A stretch of DNA of 64,000 nt. Origin: Myxococcales bacterium. Lineage in GTDB: Bacteria > Myxococcota > Polyangia > HGW-17 > SLPX01. The stretch lies in assembly GCA_007131745.1 (NCBI GenBank), contig SLPX01000035.1, forward strand, positions 28,810 to 92,809, in the 5' to 3' direction. Below the pieces are notes generated by a model. That model had not been told where the DNA came from. It saw only the letters and a program-made list of their open reading frames with translations, and ran no database searches. Position 1 is the stretch's first letter. Each line of letters begins with the position of its first letter. Shown one piece after another: positions 9,645 to 17,637 of this stretch. Both the position numbers and the translations under genes were made by a program.

Positions 9645-10745
9645 ATGCCCAGAATGGATCAACTTCTCAAAATACTGCTTGAAAAAGGTGGTTCGGATCT
9701 TCACATAACATCAGGCAGTCCTCCTCAACTGCGTATCGACGGCGACATAATCCCGTTCAAAACACCCCCGCTGGATTCGGTTGAAGCAAAAAAGCTTTGC
9801 TACAGCGTGCTGACAGATGCTCAAAAAGCGCGATTCGAGGAAGAGCATGAACTGGATCTTAGCTTTGGAATCAAGAGTCTTGCGCGCTTCAGGGCGAATA
9901 TTTTTTACCAAAGAGGATCCGTGGCCGGGGCCTTTCGGGTCATACCCTTTCAAATAAAGACATTGCCCGAACTGGGGCTTCCTCAGGTGGCCGAAGACCT
10001 GGCCCGCAAACCCAGGGGGCTGATCCTGGTTACCGGACCCACGGGTTCAGGAAAATCCACAACGCTCGCTGCGATGATCGATCTTATCAATACGGAGAGG
10101 CGCGGCCATATAATCACCATCGAAGATCCGATTGAATACCTTCACCCGCACAAGGGATGCGTTGTAAATCAAAGAGAAGTCGGGTCGGACACGGACAGTT
10201 TCAAAAAAGCTCTCAAATACATTCTCCGCCAGGATCCTGATATTGTTCTGCTGGGCGAAATGCGAGATCTGGAAACAATCGAAGCAGCGTTGACGACTGC
10301 GGAAACAGGGCACTTGTGCCTGGCCACCCTGCATACCAACAGCGCTGTGCAGACCATCAACCGGATAATCGACGTTTTTCCCCCATATCAACAAACCCAG
10401 GTTCGCACCCAACTTTCGTTCGTGCTTGAAGGAATAGTCAGCCAGCATCTCATTCCTCGGGCCGGAACTTCCGGCCGCTGTCTCGCCGTGGAAGTAATGA
10501 TTCCGAACCCCGCCATAAGGAATCTTATTCGAGAAGAAAAGATTCACCAGATTTACTCCCAGATGCAGATCGGCCAGTCGAAACACGGCATGCAAACACT
10601 AAACCAATCGCTTTTGCTGCTGTTCCAAAAGAGATTGATAACCTTGGAAGAATGCCTGAGCAGGAGCAATGATGTTGACGAATTGAAGTCAATGATCTCT
10701 GCAACAGGGGTTGCAGTGCCGAGGGATCAAAACTATCGGGGCTGA
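9645..10745 (+). CDS. pilT: type IV pilus retraction ATPase PilT
   Basis: Hexameric ATPase that depolymerises the pilus, giving retraction and twitching motility. The start region DQLLKILLEKGGSDLHITSG is the family N-terminus. Walker A is GPTGSGKSTTLAAMI near residue 131, Walker B is DPDIVLLGEMRD near 195, and the His box is TGHLCLATLHTNS. The C-terminal AIRNLIREEKIHQIYSQMQ holds the AIRNLIRE motif required for retraction in known PilT proteins, which separates it from PilU and PilB. Length 366 is normal. AAGGA precedes the ATG. It lies directly after pilB, probably co-transcribed. Confidence 0.94.
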   Translation: MPRMDQLLKILLEKGGSDLHITSGSPPQLRIDGDIIPFKTPPLDSVEAKKLCYSVLTDAQKARFEEEHELDLSFGIKSLARFRANIFYQRGSVAGAFRVIPFQIKTLPELGLPQVAEDLARKPRGLILVTGPTGSGKSTTLAAMIDLINTERRGHIITIEDPIEYLHPHKGCVVNQREVGSDTDSFKKALKYILRQDPDIVLLGEMRDLETIEAALTTAETGHLCLATLHTNSAVQTINRIIDVFPPYQQTQVRTQLSFVLEGIVSQHLIPRAGTSGRCLAVEVMIPNPAIRNLIREEKIHQIYSQMQIGQSKHGMQTLNQSLLLLFQKRLITLEECLSRSNDVDELKSMISATGVAVPRDQNYRG

Positions 10746-10817
10746 AGCCGGCTTTCTTCCCGACCCGGCTCGGAGAATCGCTTTTTTCTGTAATGGTCGC
10801 AGCACGGGGAGGAGAAT

Positions 10818-12203
10818 ATGGAAATAATCGTTAAATCCATCGACTTCTACAACAACTATATCGGCCCGTGGGCACTGTTGCTGCTTCTGCTGCCGACCGG
10901 AATTTTGCTTACCGTAATGCTGAAGTTCATCCAAATAAGACGGTTGGGACATGCAGCCGCCATTACGGCAGGTCTTTACGACAACCCTGAAGATGAAGGC
11001 GATATCAGCCATTTCCAAGCGTTGTGCGCTGCGCTGTCGGCAACCGTCGGCATTGGAAACATAGCCGGTGTGGCTCTTGCGATCCACTTCGGAGGACCGG
11101 GCGCTGTTTTCTGGATGTGGGTTACCGGAGTCCTCGGAATGAGTCTCAAATACGGAGAATGTACCCTCGCCCTGAAGTATCGGGACGTACATGAAGACGG
11201 TTCTGTTTCCGGCGGACCAATGTATTACATAAAAAAAGCATTGGGTCCGCGTTTCGGCAAACCGGCTTACGCTGCCGCCATGATTTTCGCGCTCGCGGGA
11301 ATCATTTGTTCGTTCGGCACCGGTAATATGGCTCAGTCGAATTCAATGGCCGACGCGCTTCATGCATCCTACGGCGTCCCCAAAATTCTTTCGGGCCTCA
11401 TGATAGCCGGAATGGTGTTCATGGTAATCATCGGCGGAATCAAGAGAATCGGCGCGGTGGCTTCAACGCTTGTTCCTTTCATGGCTGCTTTCTATATTCT
11501 CTGCGCTCTGGGGGTGATATTTGTACACATACAACTCGTTCCCTCCGCTTTCAGGCTGATATTTACCGATGCCTTCACCGGCCGGGCCGTGGGCGGAGGT
11601 TTCTTCTGGACCATGATCTGGGGCATAAGACGAGGTTTGTTTTCCAACGAAGCCGGCCAAGGGTCCGCTCCAATCGCCCATGCTGCTGCAAAAACAAAAT
11701 GGCCCGTAAGGGAAGGGCTCGTGGCCATGATGGAACCCATGATCGACACATTGATCATCTGCACCATGACTGCTCTGGTGGTGATTCTTTGTGGAGATTA
11801 CGCTCAACTCAAGGGCGCTCCTCTTACCACGCAAGCATTCAACGCCGGGCTGGAACCAATCGGGTTAGGCGCGGCCGGCCGCCATGTGGTTACTCTTGGA
11901 ACAATATTATTCGCTCTATCCACGTCGATAAGCTGGTCATACTACGGCGATCGCTGTGTGAAATACATCTTTGACAAACCCAGGATCATCACGATTTACC
12001 GGTGCGTCTTTTGTGTTTTTCTTTTCATCGGAGCAATCTGGAAACTCACGCTGGTCTGGAATTTTGTTGATATGGTGATCACGTTCATGGCAATTCCCAA
12101 TCTGATAGCCCTCATTTTACTTAGAAAAGATCTCCTGCGTACAACCAAAACCTACTTCGCCCAAACCCACAAGCGATACAAAAAGATTCCGAAATCAGCC
12201 TGA
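10818..12203 (+). CDS. sodium:alanine symporter family (AGCS) amino acid carrier
   Basis: Inner-membrane transporter expected to import alanine or glycine with sodium. Around ten hydrophobic segments are visible. The family signatures are LSATVGIGNIAGVALAIHFG near residues 72-91 and GIRRGLFSNEAGQGSAPIAH near 272-291. The 461-residue length is typical. A strong GGGGAGGAGA ribosome site precedes the ATG. It sits between pilT and an NtrC-type activator, with no obvious functional link to pili; a shared transcript with pilBT is possible since only about 70 bp separate them. Substrate is inferred from family only. Confidence 0.88.
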   Translation: MEIIVKSIDFYNNYIGPWALLLLLLPTGILLTVMLKFIQIRRLGHAAAITAGLYDNPEDEGDISHFQALCAALSATVGIGNIAGVALAIHFGGPGAVFWMWVTGVLGMSLKYGECTLALKYRDVHEDGSVSGGPMYYIKKALGPRFGKPAYAAAMIFALAGIICSFGTGNMAQSNSMADALHASYGVPKILSGLMIAGMVFMVIIGGIKRIGAVASTLVPFMAAFYILCALGVIFVHIQLVPSAFRLIFTDAFTGRAVGGGFFWTMIWGIRRGLFSNEAGQGSAPIAHAAAKTKWPVREGLVAMMEPMIDTLIICTMTALVVILCGDYAQLKGAPLTTQAFNAGLEPIGLGAAGRHVVTLGTILFALSTSISWSYYGDRCVKYIFDKPRIITIYRCVFCVFLFIGAIWKLTLVWNFVDMVITFMAIPNLIALILLRKDLLRTTKTYFAQTHKRYKKIPKSA

Positions 12204-12297
12204 ATTAAAAGATCCTCTCGCATAATCCACGCAAAATCCCAATCCCTATTCATCCACGAATTGGACCTAATCATATACGGAAGGTAAAATAACCGGG

Positions 12298-13752
12298 ATG
12301 TCTGAGAAAACACAAAAGACCAGCGATCCCGGGAAAAACGAAGATCCGGAAGAAACCTGGTATCGCAGAATACTGGTTGTTGATGACGATGAAGGCGTCC
12401 GGCGAATGCTTTCAGTCATGCTAAAGCGCGAAGGCTACCATGTAGCATCCGCGCCTGGAGGAAGAACAGCCCTCGAAATACTTCAGAAATCCGCTTACGA
12501 CGTGGTCCTTTCAGACGTCAGGATGCCCGACATGGATGGAATGGAGCTTCTGGAATCAGTTATGACCGAACACCCGGATTCGACCGTTATTTTGATGTCC
12601 GCTTACGGCAACGTGGACGGAGCGCTCGCGGCCATCAAGAAGGGGGCTTATGACTACATATCCAAACCATTTAAGAAAGATGAAGTGATCCTTGTACTTA
12701 AAAAAGCGGAAGAAAGAGAGCGGCTTCGGACCGAAAACAGGCGTCTAAGAAATGCACTGGGCAGGGACGTGGGTTTTGGAGATTTTGTCGGTCGCTCTGA
12801 AAAAATGCAGGAGGTTTTTCGAACGATCCGGAAAATCGCGGATTATAAAACCACTGTGTTGATTACCGGAGAATCCGGAACCGGCAAAGAGCTTGTAGCT
12901 CGGCGACTTCACAACTTGAGCTGTCGATCAAACGCAGCATTCGTACCCGTGAATTGCGGCGCCATCCCTGAACAATTACTCGAATCAGAGCTTTTCGGCC
13001 ACCGCAAAGGCGCGTTTACCGATGCCTCGGCAGACAAGCAAGGCCTTTTTGCAGAAGCCGATGGGGGAACTCTCTTCCTGGATGAAGTAGGAGAATTGCC
13101 TCTTGGACTCCAGGTTAAACTTCTCAGGGTTCTCCAGGAGGGAAATGTCCGAAGGCTTGGAGATACAAAGATAGAACCGGTGGACGCCCGAATCGTTGCG
13201 GCCACTGCAAAAAACCTTCAAGACATGGTAGCCCAGGGATCTTTCCGGGATGATCTTTTCTATCGCCTGAACGTTTTTCCCATACACCTTCCTCCGTTGA
13301 GAGAGCACATGGATGATCTGCCGGTACTGGTGGAATATTTCATAGAAAGAATAAACAAGCGCCTTGGAACCAAGATCGAAGGAATGAGTTCCGACGCGGG
13401 CAGAAAGCTGATGAAATATGAGTGGCCGGGCAATGTCCGTGAACTGGAAAACACCATTCAGCGCGCCATCATTCTTTCCGAATCAACGAAGATAACAATC
13501 CACGATTTACCAAGCAGGTTCAAAGAACAAGAACAAGGAACTTGTGACCATTACGAAGATGCGGGTTATTCGATAAAAAAAGCGTCACGTGTCATGGAGG
13601 CGGACCTGATCAAGAAGGCTTTGAAAGAAACCGGCGGCAACAAGACACAAGCATCCAGGTTGCTGGAGATCAGCCACCGGGCGTTGCTATACAAAATGAG
13701 AGATTACAGAATCAACGAGTATGATAGCTCGGAAAAAGATCCAAAAAGTTGA
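12298..13752 (+). CDS. sigma-54-dependent response regulator, NtrC family
   Basis: Transcription activator of sigma-54 promoters. Residues about 20-140 are a receiver domain with the acidic cluster VVDDDEG and phospho-acceptor Asp73 in VLSDVRMPDMDG, plus the Lys of YISKPFKKDE. Residues about 160-390 form the AAA+ domain: Walker A GESGTGKE near 191, the sigma-54 contact loop GAFTDA near 238, and Walker B GGTLFLDEVGE. The C-terminus has a Fis-type helix-turn-helix (GGNKTQASRLLEISHRALLY). Length 484 fits NtrC/PilR. No histidine kinase partner is adjacent. Its place between pilBT and pilM suggests, but does not prove, a PilR-like control of pilus genes. Confidence 0.9.
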   Translation: MSEKTQKTSDPGKNEDPEETWYRRILVVDDDEGVRRMLSVMLKREGYHVASAPGGRTALEILQKSAYDVVLSDVRMPDMDGMELLESVMTEHPDSTVILMSAYGNVDGALAAIKKGAYDYISKPFKKDEVILVLKKAEERERLRTENRRLRNALGRDVGFGDFVGRSEKMQEVFRTIRKIADYKTTVLITGESGTGKELVARRLHNLSCRSNAAFVPVNCGAIPEQLLESELFGHRKGAFTDASADKQGLFAEADGGTLFLDEVGELPLGLQVKLLRVLQEGNVRRLGDTKIEPVDARIVAATAKNLQDMVAQGSFRDDLFYRLNVFPIHLPPLREHMDDLPVLVEYFIERINKRLGTKIEGMSSDAGRKLMKYEWPGNVRELENTIQRAIILSESTKITIHDLPSRFKEQEQGTCDHYEDAGYSIKKASRVMEADLIKKALKETGGNKTQASRLLEISHRALLYKMRDYRINEYDSSEKDPKS

Positions 13753-14189
13753 CAGTTGAGAGAACCGGGCGTACCCTGTAATCAAAGGTGGTATAAAAGC
13801 TCACTTGTGGTTTAGTTTTCATGCCATCATGCGGACAAACAACCTCTCCGGATCTCCGAGAGGAAAAAGGACTTTTTGTCCGGGAAGAGAAAAACCCGTG
13901 TAAAAACCAACATTTTGCACCATGACAGTGCAATCTGGAGGATTGAGGATAGTGAATCAGCGAACAGAACTAAATAACCGAATTTTTTCGGCCGTTTATT
14001 TGGGTTTGTCTTTAGTGATAATTCGAAAGGGTTCCAAAAACCTAAAGATAGATACCATGTGATTTAATTTTAGTATAATTGAGTATAAAAAGATATTGAC
14101 ATTCGGCTTGACAGAAACACCTGGTTTTGACCATAATCTTCCCGTTCCTGCGAATGTGTATCCACTTTTCGTGGCAGAATGGATTGAAA
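13753..14189 (+). other. 437-bp intergenic region with several inverted repeats
   Basis: No gene that I can support. It contains CCTCTC-N9-GAGAGG near 13841-13861, a perfect TTGCAC-N7-GTGCAA (13915-13933), and CCGAA-TTTT-TTCGG near 13978-13991 flanked by AAATAA and TTATTT, which may act as a terminator for the upstream activator gene. The last 80 bases hold the promoter described at 14108-14137. The symmetric TTGCAC/GTGCAA pair looks like a regulator binding site. Confidence 0.4.
14108..14137 (+). promoter_or_regulatory. sigma-70-type promoter for the XRE regulator gene
   Basis: TTGACA at 14108-14113 matches the -35 consensus fully, and CATAAT at 14132-14137 matches the -10 in five of six bases, with an 18-bp spacer. 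A second TTGACA starts 12 bases earlier (14096). Transcription would begin near 14144, just before the ATG at 14190, which also excludes the in-frame TTG at 14127 as a start. Confidence 0.65.
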
Positions 14190-14561
14190 ATGGCAAACCA
14201 GCAAACTGATCAAGAAAAGCGTGCAAATGAGAAAACGGAATTCGAGTTTTCAAGAGAAGCACGCGCCGCGGAAACGGTACAGGAGAACCCGGTGGAAAAA
14301 GAAGCAAAGTCTTCTGAGTCCGAAGAAGTGAAAACCGGCAAACGTGAGAAAAAGAAGCGCATCGCGAACAATGTCAGAAAGTTCCGGATGGAGCGCATGA
14401 TTAGCAAGGCGGAACTTGCACGCCGAGCTGAAGTTTCTCCGTTGACCGTGGATCGCGTGGAACGCGGGTTGAACTGTCGAATGGATACAAAACGAAAGAT
14501 CCTTGAGGCCCTTGGGTTACAGCCCTCGGACCGAAAGCTGGTCTTTCCAAAAGACGATTGA
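14190..14561 (+). CDS. small XRE-family helix-turn-helix regulator
   Basis: DNA-binding protein of 123 residues. The first half is hydrophilic and charge-rich (Glu/Lys), likely disordered. The second half is a Cro/CI-type helix-turn-helix: IANNVRKFRMERMISKAELA, then RAEVSPLTVDRVERG as the turn and recognition helix, then KILEALGL. The ATG at 14190 is chosen because a consensus promoter ends at 14137 and an upstream TTG would lie within it. No clear Shine-Dalgarno precedes the ATG. It stands 72 bp before pilM in the same direction and may be the first gene of the pilMNOPQ transcript, perhaps regulating it. Target unknown. Confidence 0.75.
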   Translation: MANQQTDQEKRANEKTEFEFSREARAAETVQENPVEKEAKSSESEEVKTGKREKKKRIANNVRKFRMERMISKAELARRAEVSPLTVDRVERGLNCRMDTKRKILEALGLQPSDRKLVFPKDD

Positions 14562-14633
14562 CATCACCCGAGAAGTTGCAGACCTGTATTTTTCTTCACT
14601 GGGTGATGGAATATCGTCAACGCGGGAACACCC

Positions 14634-15689
14634 ATGGCGAGAAATTGCGTAGGTCTGGATATTGGTTCTTCCTCCATCAAGGTGGTACAGGTTCGTGAAA
14701 CCAAAAAAGGTCTCACGCTCCTTAACTTCGGAATTGAACCCATCTCACCCCAATCCATCGTAGACGGCTCCATCATCGATCAAGCGGCCATTGTGCAGGC
14801 CATAAAGAATGTGTTCACCCGTCTTCACATCAAGCAAAAGGATGTTGCAATAGCAATTGCCGGTCATTCCATAATCATAAAGAAGATTTCCGTTCCACCC
14901 ATGTCTCCGGATGAACTGGAAGAACAGATTTCATGGGAGGCCGATCACCACGTTCCATTCGACAAGGAAGATGTTGAACTTGATTACGAGGTATTGAGGC
15001 AAGACAACGGCCAGGGACAAATGGAAATCCTGTTGGTGGCTGCAAAGAAAGAGGTGGTTCACGATTATGCTGCGGTGGTCAGGATCGCTCAACTGAATCC
15101 ACAGGTAGTGGATGTCGCCGCGTTCGCCGCGCAAAACGGGTTTGAACGAGCTTATCCGCCGGAAGAGGTGGAATCCGCGGTTGTCGTTAACCTCGGGGCC
15201 AGCATATCAACGATGAACATCCTGCAAAACGGCATCAACGCGTTTACCCGCGATGTGACAATCGGCGGCAATGCCTTTACGGAAGAAATCCGGAAACAAC
15301 TCAAGGTAGGCTACGAAGAGGCTGAAGCTTACAAGGTGGGCTCTGCGAATCCTCTCGAAGCGGACGTGGTGCCGCAGGAGGTTCACCGAGTCATGGCGCA
15401 GGTAGCCGACTTGATTTCAGGGGAACTGCAGAGATCCTTGGATTTCTATTTGGCTACGACGGCCGGGGCTGCAATCAAAAAAATCTTTCTCAGCGGCGGA
15501 ACAGCGCGCGTTCCTAAACTCAGAGAAGCAATTGAAAGACGCTCGCGCCTGCCGGTTGAAATAGTAGACCCCTTTAGAAACGTTCGAATAGACGAGACCC
15601 GATTTGACACTCCATACTTGCAGGCGCACGCGCCCATGGCCACGGTTGCATTCGGGCTCTCTCTGAGAAAACCGGGAGACAATTTGTAA
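14634..15689 (+). CDS. pilM: type IV pilus assembly protein PilM
   Basis: Actin-like cytoplasmic protein that binds nucleotide and the N-terminus of PilN, linking the motors to the inner-membrane platform. The N-terminal GLDIGSSSIKVVQ is the phosphate-1 motif of the actin fold, VVNLGASISTMNI near residue 183 the phosphate-2 motif, and IFLSGGTARVP near 285 the adenosine motif. Length 351 is typical. The last base of its stop region overlaps the pilN ATG (TAATG), so translation is coupled. First structural gene of a complete pilMNOPQ set. Confidence 0.94.
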   Translation: MARNCVGLDIGSSSIKVVQVRETKKGLTLLNFGIEPISPQSIVDGSIIDQAAIVQAIKNVFTRLHIKQKDVAIAIAGHSIIIKKISVPPMSPDELEEQISWEADHHVPFDKEDVELDYEVLRQDNGQGQMEILLVAAKKEVVHDYAAVVRIAQLNPQVVDVAAFAAQNGFERAYPPEEVESAVVVNLGASISTMNILQNGINAFTRDVTIGGNAFTEEIRKQLKVGYEEAEAYKVGSANPLEADVVPQEVHRVMAQVADLISGELQRSLDFYLATTAGAAIKKIFLSGGTARVPKLREAIERRSRLPVEIVDPFRNVRIDETRFDTPYLQAHAPMATVAFGLSLRKPGDNL

Positions 15690-16396
15690 TGCTCAAGATC
15701 AACCTTCTTCCGGTAAAAGCAGCTCGACGTTCCCAGATGGGAAAACGTCAACTTCTGCTGTTTATCGTTTCCATTTTCATCGTCATAGGGCTGCTCCTTC
15801 TGATCCACAGCAAGTATGTAAAAGAAGATACAAGCGCCTTGTCACAAGAACTGGCAGCTCTGAAGAAGAGAACCCAGGCGGTTTCTGCCAAAACAGGTAA
15901 CACTTCCAGATACCAAAAGCTGGAAAAACGTTACCTGTCACGGCGCGACGCATACAGCCAGGTGTTAAGCGGCTGCTTTTGCAGGTGCAGCGGAGAAAAA
16001 GAAATCGTGGACTGTACGTCAGAATGTGGGTCGGCAAAAAGAATGCTCCGTTTCTGCCCCGGGCCGGTCCTGGTGATGAGGGAAATCAGCCGGGTTCTGA
16101 GTGAGCGATGGGGTCCCACCCTGAGAGAAGGGTTGGACCCGAATCGCCGAGTGGATTATTACAACCCCAACTGGGATCCCACGACCCTTTGGATTACTTC
16201 GTTTCAGGAAGAAGGCGGCGTTTTCAGGATTATGGGAGGCGCCAAGGCCAATGGAGACGTGGCGGAATTCGAAAAACGGCTGAAAGTATCGAAATACTTC
16301 GCCGATGTATCCGTAATCAAAACGTCTCTTGTTTCCGGCAGGCAAGACGAATTGCATTACTATCAGTTCGAAATCACCGGCCGGGTTTTGTACTGA
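15689..16396 (+). CDS. pilN: type IV pilus assembly protein PilN, with cysteine-rich insert
   Basis: Inner-membrane protein that pairs with PilO and recruits PilM through its short cytoplasmic N-terminus. MLKINLLPVKAARR is the PilM-binding INLLP motif. One membrane helix follows (LLLFIVSIFIVIGLLLLI, about residues 27-44), then a coiled coil to about residue 85 and a periplasmic ferredoxin-like domain. Between coil and domain lies a stretch with six cysteines (positions 96, 98, 100, 109, 113, 123), which I do not know from other PilN proteins. Length 235 is longer than the usual 180-210 because of this insert. Being periplasmic, the cysteines probably form disulfides. Confidence 0.9.
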   Translation: MLKINLLPVKAARRSQMGKRQLLLFIVSIFIVIGLLLLIHSKYVKEDTSALSQELAALKKRTQAVSAKTGNTSRYQKLEKRYLSRRDAYSQVLSGCFCRCSGEKEIVDCTSECGSAKRMLRFCPGPVLVMREISRVLSERWGPTLREGLDPNRRVDYYNPNWDPTTLWITSFQEEGGVFRIMGGAKANGDVAEFEKRLKVSKYFADVSVIKTSLVSGRQDELHYYQFEITGRVLY

Positions 16397-16414
16397 AAAG
16401 GCGGGAGAGAAGTC

Positions 16415-17020
16415 ATGGAGGCTGTTTACGATAAAATAGGAAAGATGGATCTTGCGGCGAAACTGGCCATCTGGTTGGGTGTGCAGGCAATTATCGGCTT
16501 GGTGTATTTTTTCGGCTTCTATAAGGATATCAGCGATCAAAAGGGGCAGCTGGAAAGAGCGATCTCAGAAGAAAATAACAACCTGAAAGCAGCAGAAAGC
16601 CGGTACAAAGAATATAAAAGCATCAAGGCAAGAGTGCAAAAACTGCAGGATCTGAACAAGCGTCTCGCCAGAAGTCTGCCGGAAGAATCCTTAATTCCTC
16701 TCGGTGAAATCCATAAGCGCGCGGAAGCTTCCGGTGTACAACTCGCAGCCATAACAAGGCAGGAAGAGGAAATGACATCTGTGTACGCGCGCATTCCCAT
16801 TTCAATCACTGTAAGAGGAACGTATCACAGCGTGATGGACTTCTTCTGGAAACTCGGCCAAATGGATCGAATAGTTAAAATCAGCAACATTAAGATAGAT
16901 CGGCCGACACGAAGAGACGGCGAAGTTTTCGTTGAAGTGTCATGTCAAGCAGCCACCTTCCGGTACCTTGCAGCAGAGGATCGTGACAGAGGGTCCGGCG
17001 GCGCAAGGAGGGGAAGATGA
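16415..17020 (+). CDS. pilO: type IV pilus assembly protein PilO
   Basis: Inner-membrane partner of PilN. The 201-residue protein has a short cytoplasmic N-terminus, a membrane helix at about 16-34 (LAIWLGVQAIIGLVYFFGF), a coiled coil (ERAISEENNNLKAAESRYKE) and a periplasmic ferredoxin-like domain (IPISITVRGTYHSVMDFFWK). The ending MDRIVKISNIKIDRPTRRDG is typical of PilO. The start follows GGGAGAGAA. Its TGA overlaps the pilP ATG. Length and order within pilMNOPQ make the call secure. Confidence 0.93.
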   Translation: MEAVYDKIGKMDLAAKLAIWLGVQAIIGLVYFFGFYKDISDQKGQLERAISEENNNLKAAESRYKEYKSIKARVQKLQDLNKRLARSLPEESLIPLGEIHKRAEASGVQLAAITRQEEEMTSVYARIPISITVRGTYHSVMDFFWKLGQMDRIVKISNIKIDRPTRRDGEVFVEVSCQAATFRYLAAEDRDRGSGGARRGR

Positions 17021-17637
17021 AAAACAACACTTTTCTTCTGCTTGTTTTTTTCTTTGTCGCACCGGGGTGCTCGGCCGAAATAGAAAGCACCGGCCGCAGG
17101 GGCGTAGAAGGAGCAACGCCTGCTCCGAGCAAAACGCCGAGTACAGCAAAGCGCGCCAAGCGAAAACGAACAAAAGACGATCCCACCATTCCAGCGGAAA
17201 TACCCGACTTGTCTGAACGGGATTTTGTTGAAGACACCGAGTCCAACAGGGATCCGTTCAGGAGCTTCCTTGTTCCCGAGGAACTGGATGTAGAGCAGGC
17301 AAGCTTTGAAGACACCAGAGTTGTCTTGTTGGACCGGTATGAACTCACTGAATTACGCCTTACCGGAATAGTGGGAGGACGACACCGCTTCGCCATGTTC
17401 AGGGCACCCGACAACAGGACAACAAACGTGACAAGGGGAGTGCGAATCACAAAATCCAGGGCACTGGTGGTAGAGATCGCTGAGGATCATGTGATTCTAC
17501 AAATCCCTCAATTAACCGACGATCAAAGACCTTCTTTCGTCGAAAGAATAGTATGGGTGGATCCCAGCAGAAGAATAATAGAAATCGGCCGCACACCGCT
17601 TAGGGCGGACGAAGAAGGAATACGGTATTCCAGATGA
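17017..17637 (+). CDS. pilP: type IV pilus lipoprotein PilP
   Basis: Inner-membrane lipoprotein that joins PilN/PilO to the secretin. The signal peptide LLLVFFFVAPGC ends in a lipobox with Cys at residue 18. A disordered, basic, Pro/Thr-rich linker follows to about residue 65. The C-terminal beta domain is seen in RDPFRSFLVPEE and LTELRLTGIVGGRHRFAMF, the latter close to the family pattern L(R)LVGIx...AL(V/F). Length 206 is slightly above average. Stop and next start overlap (ATGA), linking its translation to pilQ. Confidence 0.9.
   Translation: MKNNTFLLLVFFFVAPGCSAEIESTGRRGVEGATPAPSKTPSTAKRAKRKRTKDDPTIPAEIPDLSERDFVEDTESNRDPFRSFLVPEELDVEQASFEDTRVVLLDRYELTELRLTGIVGGRHRFAMFRAPDNRTTNVTRGVRITKSRALVVEIAEDHVILQIPQLTDDQRPSFVERIVWVDPSRRIIEIGRTPLRADEEGIRYSR

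Noticed and set aside
10746..10787. AGCCGG-N13-CCGGCT hairpin after pilT
   Set aside because: The T-run lies 12 bases beyond the stem, so an intrinsic terminator is not supported.
13821..13925. 34-codon frame starting ATGCCATCATGCGG
   Set aside because: No ribosome site and it spans two hairpins; coding not supported.
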